The position numbers and the translations under genes were made by a program. Below are positions 16,478 through 24,315 of a DNA stretch of 64,000 nt, piece after piece (position 1 is the stretch's first letter; each line of letters opens with the position of its first letter). Under the pieces are notes generated by a model. It was not told where the DNA came from. It did not search any database and saw nothing but the letters and a program-made list of their open reading frames with translations. The DNA is from SIRX01 sp965214475. GTDB lineage: Bacteria; Actinomycetota; Rubrobacteria; Rubrobacterales; Rubrobacteraceae. Where the stretch lies: positions 1,798,001 through 1,862,000 of the forward strand of contig OZ243953.1 in assembly GCA_965214475.1 (NCBI GenBank). The letters run 5' to 3'.

Positions 16478-17473
16478 TCAGACAACGCGCTTCTCCTGCG
16501 GTATATCCTTGGGGGGAATCCCGCCGCGTAACTGCTCCCTTACGAGTAGGATGAGCCCGACAACCGTGACCGAGCCCAGCAAGGCTACCTGGGCGCCAAC
16601 GGAGACGGCGAGCGCGGTCTCCCGCGACACGGCGAACACCCCGAGCGCCAACACGAAGGCGTACTGGTAAGGCCCGACGTAGGCCGGCCCGGAAGGCAAA
16701 GCCGTACCGAGTGCGGCCAGTGTGTATACCAGGAGATACCCGGAGAGGGGCAAGGACACCCCGAAGGCGAGGACAGCCAGCGTGTAGGCTAGCAGTTCCA
16801 GGCCCCAGATCACCGCCGTGTAGACTCCGGCTTCCGCAGCGGAACCGGCGGTAGAAATTCCACGCATCCCCCGTGAAAACAGCTTCAGCCGTCCGCGGGC
16901 AAACTCTTCCAACCTACCGGGCAACAGTTCGATTCTCTTGTCGAGAAGGCCGTAATCCCTATCGGCCCGCAGTACGTGAAAGATAATTCCAGCCGCCAAT
17001 AGCACTATTATCGCTCCCAAAACGAGGGCCGCCGTACCGAGGAGCCGTTCTTCGGGGAACAACAAAAAGGTCAGCAGCATAAAGAAGCCCAACATCAAAC
17101 CATCGAAGGTTCGTTCGACGACGATGCTCGCCAGGACTCCACTCCGGCTTATACAAGCGCGGCGTCCCAGGAAATGCATGCGATAAAGTTCGCCGGCCCG
17201 GGCGGGGAGTAGATTGTTCGCCATGTAACCAACGAACAACGGAACGAGCGTCTGACCCAGAGAAAGTGATTTCTGATCCCGCAGTATGAGCCGCCAACGC
17301 TGGGCCCGGATCGGGCAGCTCGTCAGATAGACCAGCGTCGCGACGACCAGCCACAACGACTGTACACTACCCAAAGCCCGCAGAGACTCGGAAAGATCAA
17401 CCTGACGCACCGCCAAATAGACGAAGACAACACTGACGAGAATTCCCGCCGTCCGATATAGCCAGGGCTTCAG
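16478..17473 (-). CDS. YbhN/LPG-synthase-TM-like flippase, apparent CTG start
   Basis: Integral membrane protein of the UPF0104/AglD-like group with about eight helices. Hallmarks are YMANNLLPARAGELYR (about 86-101) and the central VVERTFDGLMLG. Members are proposed lipid or lipid-linked sugar flippases. The ATG/GTG/TTG starts begin only at 17416 and would remove the first helix. Reading 19 codons further to a CTG at 17473 restores the first helix (LVSVVFVYLAVRQVDL), with AGGA placed nine bases before the CTG and a TAG two codons upstream. I therefore choose CTG; with TTG 17416 the protein has 312 residues. Confidence 0.8.
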   Translation of the reverse strand: MKPWLYRTAGILVSVVFVYLAVRQVDLSESLRALGSVQSLWLVVATLVYLTSCPIRAQRWRLILRDQKSLSLGQTLVPLFVGYMANNLLPARAGELYRMHFLGRRACISRSGVLASIVVERTFDGLMLGFFMLLTFLLFPEERLLGTAALVLGAIIVLLAAGIIFHVLRADRDYGLLDKRIELLPGRLEEFARGRLKLFSRGMRGISTAGSAAEAGVYTAVIWGLELLAYTLAVLAFGVSLPLSGYLLVYTLAALGTALPSGPAYVGPYQYAFVLALGVFAVSRETALAVSVGAQVALLGSVTVVGLILLVREQLRGGIPPKDIPQEKRVV

Positions 17474-17530
17474 ATTCTAGTTTCCTTTTTTAGACCAGAT
17501 ACATTTACAGGACGGCATACTAGCACCCCG

Positions 17531-17558
17531 AAGCAAGGCTCCCGCAGCAGCCTTGCTT
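17531..17558. terminator. Ten-base-pair hairpin between two minus-strand genes
   Basis: AAGCAAGGCT at 17531-17540 pairs perfectly with AGCCTTGCTT at 17549-17558 around an eight-base loop. There is no T-tract on either strand. It lies about 105 bases downstream of the RnfC-like gene and may stop or stabilise its transcript. Confidence 0.5.
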
Positions 17559-17663
17559 CTACATCTCGACTTCGAATACAAACCTGGCGGCGGTCCGGGA
17601 AGCACAACGCCTGTGTAGCACGCTTTGTATCCTGGGTTTTACCGGCCGGTTAGCTGACCGGGG

Positions 17664-18782
17664 CTATCGGCTCGCTTCGGCCTCTGCCTCGGCTTTCGCG
17701 GACTCCTTGAAGTCTTCGCCACCGGAGATGGTAACCACGTCCTCCTCGATGGACTCGACAGCTCCGGCGGAACTGGCCCACACGCCGATAGAGAAGCCTT
17801 CGTCCACGGGCTCACCGATCTTCTGCTCGTACTCGACCTCATCGCCCTCGGAGATGAGCGCCGTCGCCGGTTTGAGGAAACGTCCGCCGAGCGGTAAGTT
17901 GACCCCGCTAACCTTACCGACCAACGAGATGAAGCCCTCATCAGGGAGTTTGGTCTTTATGTCAGCATACTCTTTGGAGGCCACGCCCTTCGGGATCACG
18001 AGGAACCCGTTAGTCGTGCGTCGCACGTAGGCGTCGCCCTCACCGAGCGACTCAATGCCCATCTCGTTCAGATACGGCCCGCCGTCGATAACGGAGAGGT
18101 TGCCCGCCTCGGCGTCGACATCCACGCCGGAGAGTTCGAGAAGCTCCGTCGCGGAGGAACCCAGCGGCGTCTCGTAGAGCTTCAGTTCCAGGTCGGGACC
18201 GAAGATCTGAAGGTACTTGGTGGTGACGGGCTTGCCGAGAAAGAGTGCGTTGTAGATATTCAGCAGTGACTCGGAGTTGTTGACGACGTGACCGGCATCG
18301 AGCGGAAGACCGGGTCGCTTATCGCCGCCCTCCATCTCGACCCGGCGGGGCACCCACTTCTCTTTGTCCTCGTAGAACATGTTCTTGATGAGTGTCTTCT
18401 CCTCACCCATCGAGTACTTGTCCGGAACGTGGATGACCTCGTAGAGGCCATTGGCGTTCTCGTCGTAACGGGAGAACCACTCCTCATCCTTGAAGTGAAC
18501 GCCCATGATGACCTTCTCGATGCCAAAGATCTCCTTCATGGCCTCGTAGAGCTCCAGGAACTCGTCGAAGTACTCCCGGTGGACCATCTTGTCCGCCCAG
18601 TACCCCGGCTCGGACTCGGTGCAGTTCACGATCAGTCGCGGCTGCGGTTTCTTGTACTTGAAGTACGTCGGGAAACCACCGCCCCCGGAACCCACGATGC
18701 CGGCCTGACGCATGATCTCTACCGCGTCTTCCTTGCTAAGAGCCTTTACTTCTTCGAGCGTCCTCTGCTTCAACTCAGCCAT
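17664..18782 (-). CDS. RnfC-like protein without iron-sulfur domain
   Basis: Protein of 372 residues resembling the NADH/FMN-binding and SLBB parts of RnfC, NuoF and PrdC. The N-terminal glycine-rich loop GIVGSGGGGFPTYFKYKKP (about 28-46) and IVNCTESEPGYWADK (about 51-65) match the RnfC start, where GGAGFPTxVK and ExEP bind the flavin/NADH. An SLBB-like region lies at about 200-300. The C-terminal 4Fe-4S cysteine motifs of RnfC are absent, and the end is an Ala/Glu-rich tail. No Rnf or Nuo partners are adjacent, so the electron acceptor is unknown. Confidence 0.75.
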   Translation of the reverse strand: MAELKQRTLEEVKALSKEDAVEIMRQAGIVGSGGGGFPTYFKYKKPQPRLIVNCTESEPGYWADKMVHREYFDEFLELYEAMKEIFGIEKVIMGVHFKDEEWFSRYDENANGLYEVIHVPDKYSMGEEKTLIKNMFYEDKEKWVPRRVEMEGGDKRPGLPLDAGHVVNNSESLLNIYNALFLGKPVTTKYLQIFGPDLELKLYETPLGSSATELLELSGVDVDAEAGNLSVIDGGPYLNEMGIESLGEGDAYVRRTTNGFLVIPKGVASKEYADIKTKLPDEGFISLVGKVSGVNLPLGGRFLKPATALISEGDEVEYEQKIGEPVDEGFSIGVWASSAGAVESIEEDVVTISGGEDFKESAKAEAEAEASR

Positions 18783-18935
18783 TTTCCTTCACCTTCCGCG
18801 CGTTCTCTACACTAGATACTTGCAGTTACAAATTCTGCTCAACTATTACAGGCAGTATATCGTTTGCGCGTTTGTGTGGCTAGTTGCCGCTTTCACTGTT
18901 CTACCGGAATCCGCTTTGATAGACTTCCTTTTGTT

Positions 18936-19157
18936 ATGAAGATTTCACGCGGCACGGCGAACATAATTTTCGGTATGGGCCTGGTCATGTTGTTCTTCTG
19001 GCTGACCCGGGCCTACACCTGGTACGCCAACGACCTGCAGGAAGACCCATACCTCGCTTTTATACACTTGCCGATAGTCATAATTTCGCTGATTATCGGA
19101 GCATACCTGACTTACCTGGGCCGTAGGGGCCGCCGGGCGACGCGCCGCATAAACTAA
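18936..19157 (+). CDS. Small two-helix membrane protein
   Basis: Protein of 73 residues with two membrane helices (about 8-27 and 45-63) and an arginine-rich cytoplasmic tail. ATG 18936 is chosen; the frame extends upstream with low coding quality. Ribosome site is weak. No family recognised. Confidence 0.55.
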   Translation: MKISRGTANIIFGMGLVMLFFWLTRAYTWYANDLQEDPYLAFIHLPIVIISLIIGAYLTYLGRRGRRATRRIN

Positions 19158-19163
19158 CCTTCT

Positions 19164-19286
19164 CTAACTGATCAGCACCCGAAAGTTGTAACGGACGTCT
19201 CCCTCTGAGACCGACGCGGACACTGAAACCACGTACACACCCGGTGGCAGGTCCGCTGTGACACGCGTTTTTTCTTGCCACGACAT
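19164..19286 (-). pseudogene. Downstream part of the 19293 gene, separated by an in-frame TAG
   Basis: In exactly the same frame as the gene ending at 19293, two codons after its TAG, a 40-codon reading begins (MSWQEKTRVTADLPPGVYVV and on to FRVLIS). It has beta-strand rich, secreted-domain character and cannot be a chance frame. It is the natural C-terminus of the upstream protein, cut off by one stop codon, or a reinitiated fragment. Confidence 0.6.
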
Positions 19287-19292
19287 CTCAGG

Positions 19293-19694
19293 CTACTTTA
19301 CCGGAAGCACGACTGGCAGGTGCGGGTCTTCTAGATCGCTCGAAACTTCGAGGCTTCCGATATCTTTGCCATAGGACAGTTCTCCTTCGTTTACCTCGAA
19401 AGCTAACGCGTCGAAGACATAAGACATCTCTAACTCTCCACCATAGCGGAAGGTTAGCTCCGCTCCTCCAGGAACTTTCAGAAGGTCTCCGCTAGAAAGA
19501 GTAAGGTATCCATCTGCTCGGTTCTCTGCCATCCCTCCGTGTTTGCGGGCCATCCACCGCTGAGGCTCCCAGATGCCGGTGCCATACGAGCCGCCGGAAG
19601 CCGAATACTCGCCGGTCCTGAGGCCAAAGATTACGAACCCGACCAGTAGAACTATCAGTACGGTAACCACTACTATGCGCCGTGAAACGAACAT
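19293..19694 (-). CDS. Membrane-anchored hypothetical protein, interrupted by in-frame stop
   Basis: Protein of 133 residues with an N-terminal signal anchor (about 7-25), then an extracytoplasmic beta-rich region with ADGYLTLSSGDLLKVPGGAEL. It ends in VVLPVK followed by TAG, after which the reading continues in frame for 43 more codons to 19164. Read through, the protein would have about 177 residues. The family is not recognised. Confidence 0.65.
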   Translation of the reverse strand: MFVSRRIVVVTVLIVLLVGFVIFGLRTGEYSASGGSYGTGIWEPQRWMARKHGGMAENRADGYLTLSSGDLLKVPGGAELTFRYGGELEMSYVFDALAFEVNEGELSYGKDIGSLEVSSDLEDPHLPVVLPVK

Positions 19695-19738
19695 TGTGGA
19701 TAAAAATTATACCGGAGGCTAGAACCCCGGGTGCGGTG

Positions 19739-21691
19739 TCAGTCTATCCACTGAGACGGGTATTGGAGGCCGCCCTCACGGATGTCGGCGGGTAAATCCG
19801 CCGTAGAGTAATTTGGTACGGCCCGGTGCAAGAGGCTGAGTGCTTTGCTGGCTTCCTGGCCACGGGCGTGGTAAATCATTTTGTCAACGATCTCGTTGAG
19901 GTCATATCCATCCGCCACGATGTTCTCCGAGGTGAGTTGAAAGACCATCGGGTGGTCTGTGGGCGAAGGCTGCTCGTTCTCTTCGGAGAGCTCTTCTCTA
20001 AGCTTCTCGCCGGGACGGAGGCCGACGAATTTTACCTGGACGTTCGGGGCGCCCATTATCTCGATCATCTTCCGCGCCAATTCTACGATCGCCACGGGAC
20101 GGCCCATTTCCAGCACGTAGGTTCCGTAGTCCTCGGCCATGGCTCCGGTCTGCAAGATTAGCGAGACCGCTTCGGGAATGGTCATGAAATACCGGATCAT
20201 GTCCGGATGCGTCACTGTGACCGGGCCGCCCGCCTCTATCTGCTGCCGGAAAGTAGGCACTACCGAACCGCGACTCCCGAGCACATTGCCGAACCGAACC
20301 GAAGCGTAGGTCGTTTCCGGATACTCTATAGCCGTCTCGCGGACCAATATCTCCGAGAGACGTTTGGTCGCACCCATCACGTTAGCCGGGTTCACCGCTT
20401 TGTCCGTCGAGACGTTGATGAATTTCTCGGCCCCGTAGGCTCCGGCATTGCGGGCCACGTTCAGCGTACCGAAGACGTTGTTAACGATAGCTTCCGTGGA
20501 TTGTAGCTCCATCATCGGGACGTGCTTGTAGGCGGCGGCGTGGAAAACTATGTGGGGCCGGAAATGCTCGAAGACGAAGCTCACCCGCTCAGAGGCCGTT
20601 ACGTCACCGACAAACACTTCCGCTTCGTAGAATTCATCCCGCCGGAGCTCCTGGTTCAAGTAGTAGAGTCCGCTCTCATCCCGGTCCAAGAGTACGAGCC
20701 GGGCCGGGCCGAGGCGGGAGATCTGACGGCTAAGCTCTTTGCCGATGCTACCCCCAGCCCCGGTTACGAGAACGTGCCGGCCGTTTATGTAGTCTGAAAG
20801 GGCGTTGAGGTCTATGTTCACCGGCTCGCGGCCCAAGAGGTCTTCGATCTGGAGTTCGCGAAGCTTGAAGGTGCTCTCGTCAAGTAGCTGGCCGAGGTCC
20901 GGCATTACCTTCACCTCGACCTGCGACTGGTTACAGGTACGCCAGATCTGGTCCATCTGCGCCCGGTCCGCGTGCGGCGTGGCGATAATTACCTGATCTA
21001 CGCCGTGTTTGGAGACCACATCTTCGAGGTCTTCGATCCCGCCCAGGATCGTCACTCCTTCGATCTGCTTGCCAACATCCACAGACGACTCGCTCAAGAA
21101 GCCCACGATCTGGTTGTCTGCAGCCGCCGTCCGCCAGATATGCCCGGCGAGGGCCACACCCCGTTCCTTCACCCCCACGATAACCGTGCGTTTCTTGCGA
21201 CCGACTTCTCGCAAAGATAGCTCGTAGAAAACCCGCGGATAGAGCCGTACCGCAACGAGTTGCAAGTAGGCCAGGGCAGCACCTATAAGTATTACCCCGA
21301 GCGGGACAGCGTTGTAACGTAGAATCCCGAGCCCCTCGGGTCCTATGGCAAAGTCGATTATAAAGAGTAGGCCCGCCGCTATCGCCGTGGCGCTCGCTAC
21401 CCGCACGCCCTGGTAGATGCCGGTGTACCGCAGGATGCTCTGATAAACACCGCTCTGCCACAAAAGCACCACGAATACTATGGCGGAAAAGATGGCGAAA
21501 GGCCAAAACGGTAGCCAGAAGGGATCGTCTACGTCTCCATCGAACCGAAAGAGTAGCGCTACGGCGAACGACTCCAGAACTATAACGGCATCCACCAGCA
21601 TCGCCGCCCAGCGGCGGAACGCGGGTGGCGATTGGCGGAAGGTCTGCTGCAGCCTTCCTATGGGCCAGGTTATCATCGCTTTAAGGCGCAT
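19739..21691 (-). CDS. Membrane UDP-sugar 4,6-dehydratase, CapD/WbpM/PglF family
   Basis: Protein of 650 residues. Four membrane helices at the N-terminus (about 30-150), a CoA-binding-like Rossmann domain (about 165-265), then an extended SDR domain. The NAD loop is TGAGGSIGKE at 310-319. The active-site tyrosine is replaced by methionine in NVMGATKR (437-444, Lys443), the known signature of the WbpM/PglF 4,6-dehydratases. The enzyme turns UDP-GlcNAc into the 4-keto-6-deoxy sugar for bacillosamine, QuiNAc or related residues. It opens the glycan locus together with the priming transferase at 21746. Confidence 0.92.
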   Translation of the reverse strand: MRLKAMITWPIGRLQQTFRQSPPAFRRWAAMLVDAVIVLESFAVALLFRFDGDVDDPFWLPFWPFAIFSAIVFVVLLWQSGVYQSILRYTGIYQGVRVASATAIAAGLLFIIDFAIGPEGLGILRYNAVPLGVILIGAALAYLQLVAVRLYPRVFYELSLREVGRKKRTVIVGVKERGVALAGHIWRTAAADNQIVGFLSESSVDVGKQIEGVTILGGIEDLEDVVSKHGVDQVIIATPHADRAQMDQIWRTCNQSQVEVKVMPDLGQLLDESTFKLRELQIEDLLGREPVNIDLNALSDYINGRHVLVTGAGGSIGKELSRQISRLGPARLVLLDRDESGLYYLNQELRRDEFYEAEVFVGDVTASERVSFVFEHFRPHIVFHAAAYKHVPMMELQSTEAIVNNVFGTLNVARNAGAYGAEKFINVSTDKAVNPANVMGATKRLSEILVRETAIEYPETTYASVRFGNVLGSRGSVVPTFRQQIEAGGPVTVTHPDMIRYFMTIPEAVSLILQTGAMAEDYGTYVLEMGRPVAIVELARKMIEIMGAPNVQVKFVGLRPGEKLREELSEENEQPSPTDHPMVFQLTSENIVADGYDLNEIVDKMIYHARGQEASKALSLLHRAVPNYSTADLPADIREGGLQYPSQWID

Positions 21692-21745
21692 TGCGCTATT
21701 TTAGTTTCTATTGACGAATCCTGCCATACAAACGCTACTTTTCGC

Positions 21746-22723
21746 CTAGTTTTCTGTCCGGACTACTAGCGGTAGCGTCGCCAGCCCAACACAGCAGAGC
21801 AGCGCCAGGAAAATTCCGGCAACGGCAAGCACACCTCCACCGGCCACAAGCAGGGCCGTGAGGCCAGCTATCGCGCTTGCCCCGTAATATAGGTTGCTCG
21901 TGCGCCGGTGCATGTTGGTGTGCGGGGTAATCCGCTGATAAATATGCTCCCGGTGGGCAGAGAAGACGTCCTTCCCGGACGCAAAACGTCGGAAGAGCGT
22001 GTAGGCCGTATCGAAGAGCAGCGGCGTGAAAACCAGGACGCAGGAGAAAAACAGCAACGGACTCCAACCGGCGCCGGGTAACGGGGCGTAGAGGGCCGTG
22101 CCCGCGAGAAAAAATCCTAGGAAATAACTGCCGGAATCTCCGAGAAAGATAGAAGCTGGGCTTATGTTCCAGATCAGGAAGCCCGCCGTAGTCCCGGCAA
22201 GTGCCGCAAGCATCTCGCCACCGCCCAGAAAAGCCAGAAAGACTACGCTGACCAGGGCGACACCACCGATGATCCCGTCTATGCCATCCATAAAGTTTAA
22301 GGCATTGGTGAGGGCCACTATCCAGAACACTCCCACGATGAACACCAGGAGCTTGAGTAGACCGGGAGCTTCAGAGAGCAGCGGCGGCGCGTAGAAGAAA
22401 ACCAGGGCGGCGGCGACCAGAGTTTGGGCGATGGCTTTCGTACCAAAGTGGAGATCACCCAGATCGTCCACGAGGCCAACCGCCCCGATCAGGGTAGCGG
22501 CGACCAGCAACGCCCAAATGTCTTCGGGACGAAGGATCAACGCTCCAGCCCAACTCCCAAGGATTATGGCGATGCCCCCGAGCCGGGGAGTGGGAACTTC
22601 GTGTGAACTGCGGAGGTTAGGCACGTCGAGCAAGTTCCGCCCAACCGCAAACCGTACTAGCAGCGGCACGAGCGCTCCCGCCACCAGGAAAGCCACGCTT
22701 CCAGCTACCACGGGTGTGCTCAA
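21746..22723 (-). CDS. WecA/TagO-type undecaprenyl-phosphate sugar-1-phosphate transferase
   Basis: Polytopic membrane protein of 325 residues with about ten helices. Family motifs: RSSHEVPTPRLGG (about 38-50), VDDLGDLHFGTK (about 83-94), NALNFMDGIDGIIGG (about 140-154), IFLGDSGSYFLGF (about 190-202) and the cytoplasmic SAHREHIYQRI (about 260). It loads the first sugar phosphate onto undecaprenyl phosphate, starting polymer synthesis on the inner face of the membrane. Its start overlaps the vapC stop by four bases, so the toxin-antitoxin pair and the transferase are translationally linked. Confidence 0.9.
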   Translation of the reverse strand: MSTPVVAGSVAFLVAGALVPLLVRFAVGRNLLDVPNLRSSHEVPTPRLGGIAIILGSWAGALILRPEDIWALLVAATLIGAVGLVDDLGDLHFGTKAIAQTLVAAALVFFYAPPLLSEAPGLLKLLVFIVGVFWIVALTNALNFMDGIDGIIGGVALVSVVFLAFLGGGEMLAALAGTTAGFLIWNISPASIFLGDSGSYFLGFFLAGTALYAPLPGAGWSPLLFFSCVLVFTPLLFDTAYTLFRRFASGKDVFSAHREHIYQRITPHTNMHRRTSNLYYGASAIAGLTALLVAGGGVLAVAGIFLALLCCVGLATLPLVVRTEN

Positions 22724-23124
22724 GACTCGAAGACCGCTACTCCAGAGCGATATGCAGCCTGTTCCAGTGCACGATCCTGCGTCGCGAGAGGTAGACCTCT
22801 TCGTACCGCGACTGCCAGATAAGCCGCATCGTAGGCAGAGAGCTCTTGCTCACGGGCCAATTTCACCAATCCCGTCAGACTGCTAGACTGCGCCTCTTCG
22901 ACTTCTACGGGTAGAGCCTCTAAGAGCGCCAGGAACCTCTCTGAGTCGGCTGGTAAGATTCGCTCCCTGCGTTCTCCCACTGCCAGGGCGTTTACGACCT
23001 CGTATCCCCAGAGACTAGGCACAACCGCTCCACCCTCTGAAATAGCTTCCAGCACCGAGTCGGCATACGCACCACTCTCGTCTTCGAAAGCCCAGCCCAC
23101 AGCTACCGAGGCATCTAGCACCAA
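22720..23124 (-). CDS. vapC: VapC-type PIN-domain toxin
   Basis: PIN-domain ribonuclease of 134 residues. The metal-binding acids are Asp4 (LDASVAVGW), Glu42 (YEVVNAL), Asp99 (SAYDAAYLAVA) and Asp117 (TQDRAL). VapC toxins cut specific tRNAs or rRNA when the antitoxin is lost. TTG start five bases after the antitoxin stop. Its end overlaps the start of the priming transferase gene (ATGA), an unusual coupling of a toxin to a polysaccharide enzyme. Confidence 0.9.
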   Translation of the reverse strand: MVLDASVAVGWAFEDESGAYADSVLEAISEGGAVVPSLWGYEVVNALAVGERRERILPADSERFLALLEALPVEVEEAQSSSLTGLVKLAREQELSAYDAAYLAVAVRRGLPLATQDRALEQAAYRSGVAVFES

Positions 23125-23129
23125 GTAGC

Positions 23130-23366
23130 TCAGAGCCGTCGCCCCTCCTCGACCATTTCACTCGCGCCAACATCCCCGATCCGGCGTCCCCGACGGAATT
23201 CTTTCAGCTCCCGCACTACGTCTTCCGGCGAACGCTTCTCTTCGACCGGAACCAGCATCGCTACCGGTCGGCCGTGGCGGGTTAGCGTGATCCTCTCCCC
23301 CCCCTCCACTTTCTCTAGAAGCCGCGACAGGTTGGTCTTCGCTTCGTACGCTCCTACTTCCAACAT
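23130..23366 (-). CDS. Phd/YefM-type antitoxin
   Basis: Protein of 78 residues with the Phd/YefM fold: VGAYEAKTNLSRLLEKVEGG (about 4-23), then ERITLTRHGRPVAMLVPVEE (24-43), then a helical tail that should block the toxin. It binds DNA and represses its own operon. The AGACTAG-TCGTAGTCTAG run at about 23383-23401, just upstream, contains an inverted repeat CTAGACTA-like word and is a plausible operator. Confidence 0.9.
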   Translation of the reverse strand: MLEVGAYEAKTNLSRLLEKVEGGERITLTRHGRPVAMLVPVEEKRSPEDVVRELKEFRRGRRIGDVGASEMVEEGRRL

Positions 23367-23382
23367 CGTGATCCCCTTTTTA

Positions 23383-23402
23383 GACTAGTCGTAGTCTAGT
23401 CT
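23383..23402. promoter_or_regulatory. Palindromic candidate operator of the toxin-antitoxin operon
   Basis: The words AGACTAG and CTAGTCT occur as overlapping inverted copies (TAGACTAGTCGTAGTCTAGT) immediately upstream of the antitoxin start. Phd-type antitoxins bind such palindromes to autoregulate. Confidence 0.45.
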
Positions 23403-23417
23403 GAAGCCTGAGCAGGT

Positions 23418-24293
23418 TCAACGGTTACTTGCCAGCCCGGTCTCCCGCAGACGCGCCACTTCTTGCGCTATGCCTTCCGAGAAACCCCGCGGATCATATC
23501 CGAGGTCTCTTCGAGCCTTTTCGTAAGGGTAGGCTTTGTCCTCTCTCAAACGCATCACCTGTTCGGATTCTATCGGGAGCGGGAGGCGGGCGTACTCTGC
23601 GAGGCGCAGGACACGGCGCACCGGCTCTATCGGCAGCCGGACCACGCGTGGTTTTTTACCTAGCGCGGCGGCGGTGGTATAGACGAGATCCAGATAAGTC
23701 AAGGGGCTCGCGCCCGGTAGATCATAGCTCTGGTGTATGGCTACGGGTTTCTCCAGAGCCGTCAGCATTGCCTGAGCAAGATCTTCGTAGTGGACCGGCT
23801 GCCAGAGGTTTTCTCCGTTTCCGAAGATCGGGTAAATTGGAGAGCGATCCAGAAAGCGCAAGAGCTTGTGCATGTTCTTATCCAACTCAGAGCCATAGAT
23901 CATGGTCGGTCGGATTATCGTCCAACCCAGGTCACTCTCTCTCACTAAGTCTTCCATACTCCGCCGCCAGCCGGAGCGATGTTTGTAAGCGGAATGCACA
24001 CTCGTGCTGCCAACGATTAGAAGTCGTTTGACCCCGGCCCGGCGTGTGGAAGAGAGAACTTGCGGCGTGTATTCCAGGCCGGCGATGTGCAGAAAAGCAT
24101 CTGCTCCGAGCGACGCCCGGTAGAGAGAGTCTTCGTCCCTAGCATCTCCGTAGAAGATTTCGACGTTCCCCAAACAGCCTACGTCGCTCGTCGGGCGTGC
24201 GAGGCACCGGAGATCGTAGGTTCCTGTGTCCGCGAGCAATCGTAGGGTTTCTTGCCCTAGAAAGCCCGTAGCACCGGAGATCAAAAGCTTCAT
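23418..24293 (-). CDS. NAD(P)-dependent epimerase/dehydratase-like protein
   Basis: Atypical/extended SDR of 291 residues. The nucleotide loop GATGFLGQETL lies at residues 7-17, and RPTMIYG is near residue 130. The usual YxxxK is not clear: the region after SSTSVHS reads AYKHRSGW. It therefore resembles atypical SDRs of the NDUFA9 or isoflavone-reductase-like type, which may reduce or only bind the nucleotide. Position inside the glycan locus suggests a role in sugar or carrier modification, but the substrate is unknown. Confidence 0.75.
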   Translation of the reverse strand: MKLLISGATGFLGQETLRLLADTGTYDLRCLARPTSDVGCLGNVEIFYGDARDEDSLYRASLGADAFLHIAGLEYTPQVLSSTRRAGVKRLLIVGSTSVHSAYKHRSGWRRSMEDLVRESDLGWTIIRPTMIYGSELDKNMHKLLRFLDRSPIYPIFGNGENLWQPVHYEDLAQAMLTALEKPVAIHQSYDLPGASPLTYLDLVYTTAAALGKKPRVVRLPIEPVRRVLRLAEYARLPLPIESEQVMRLREDKAYPYEKARRDLGYDPRGFSEGIAQEVARLRETGLASNR

Positions 24294-24315
24294 ATGCCTC
24301 CACCAGGAGAAGTAC

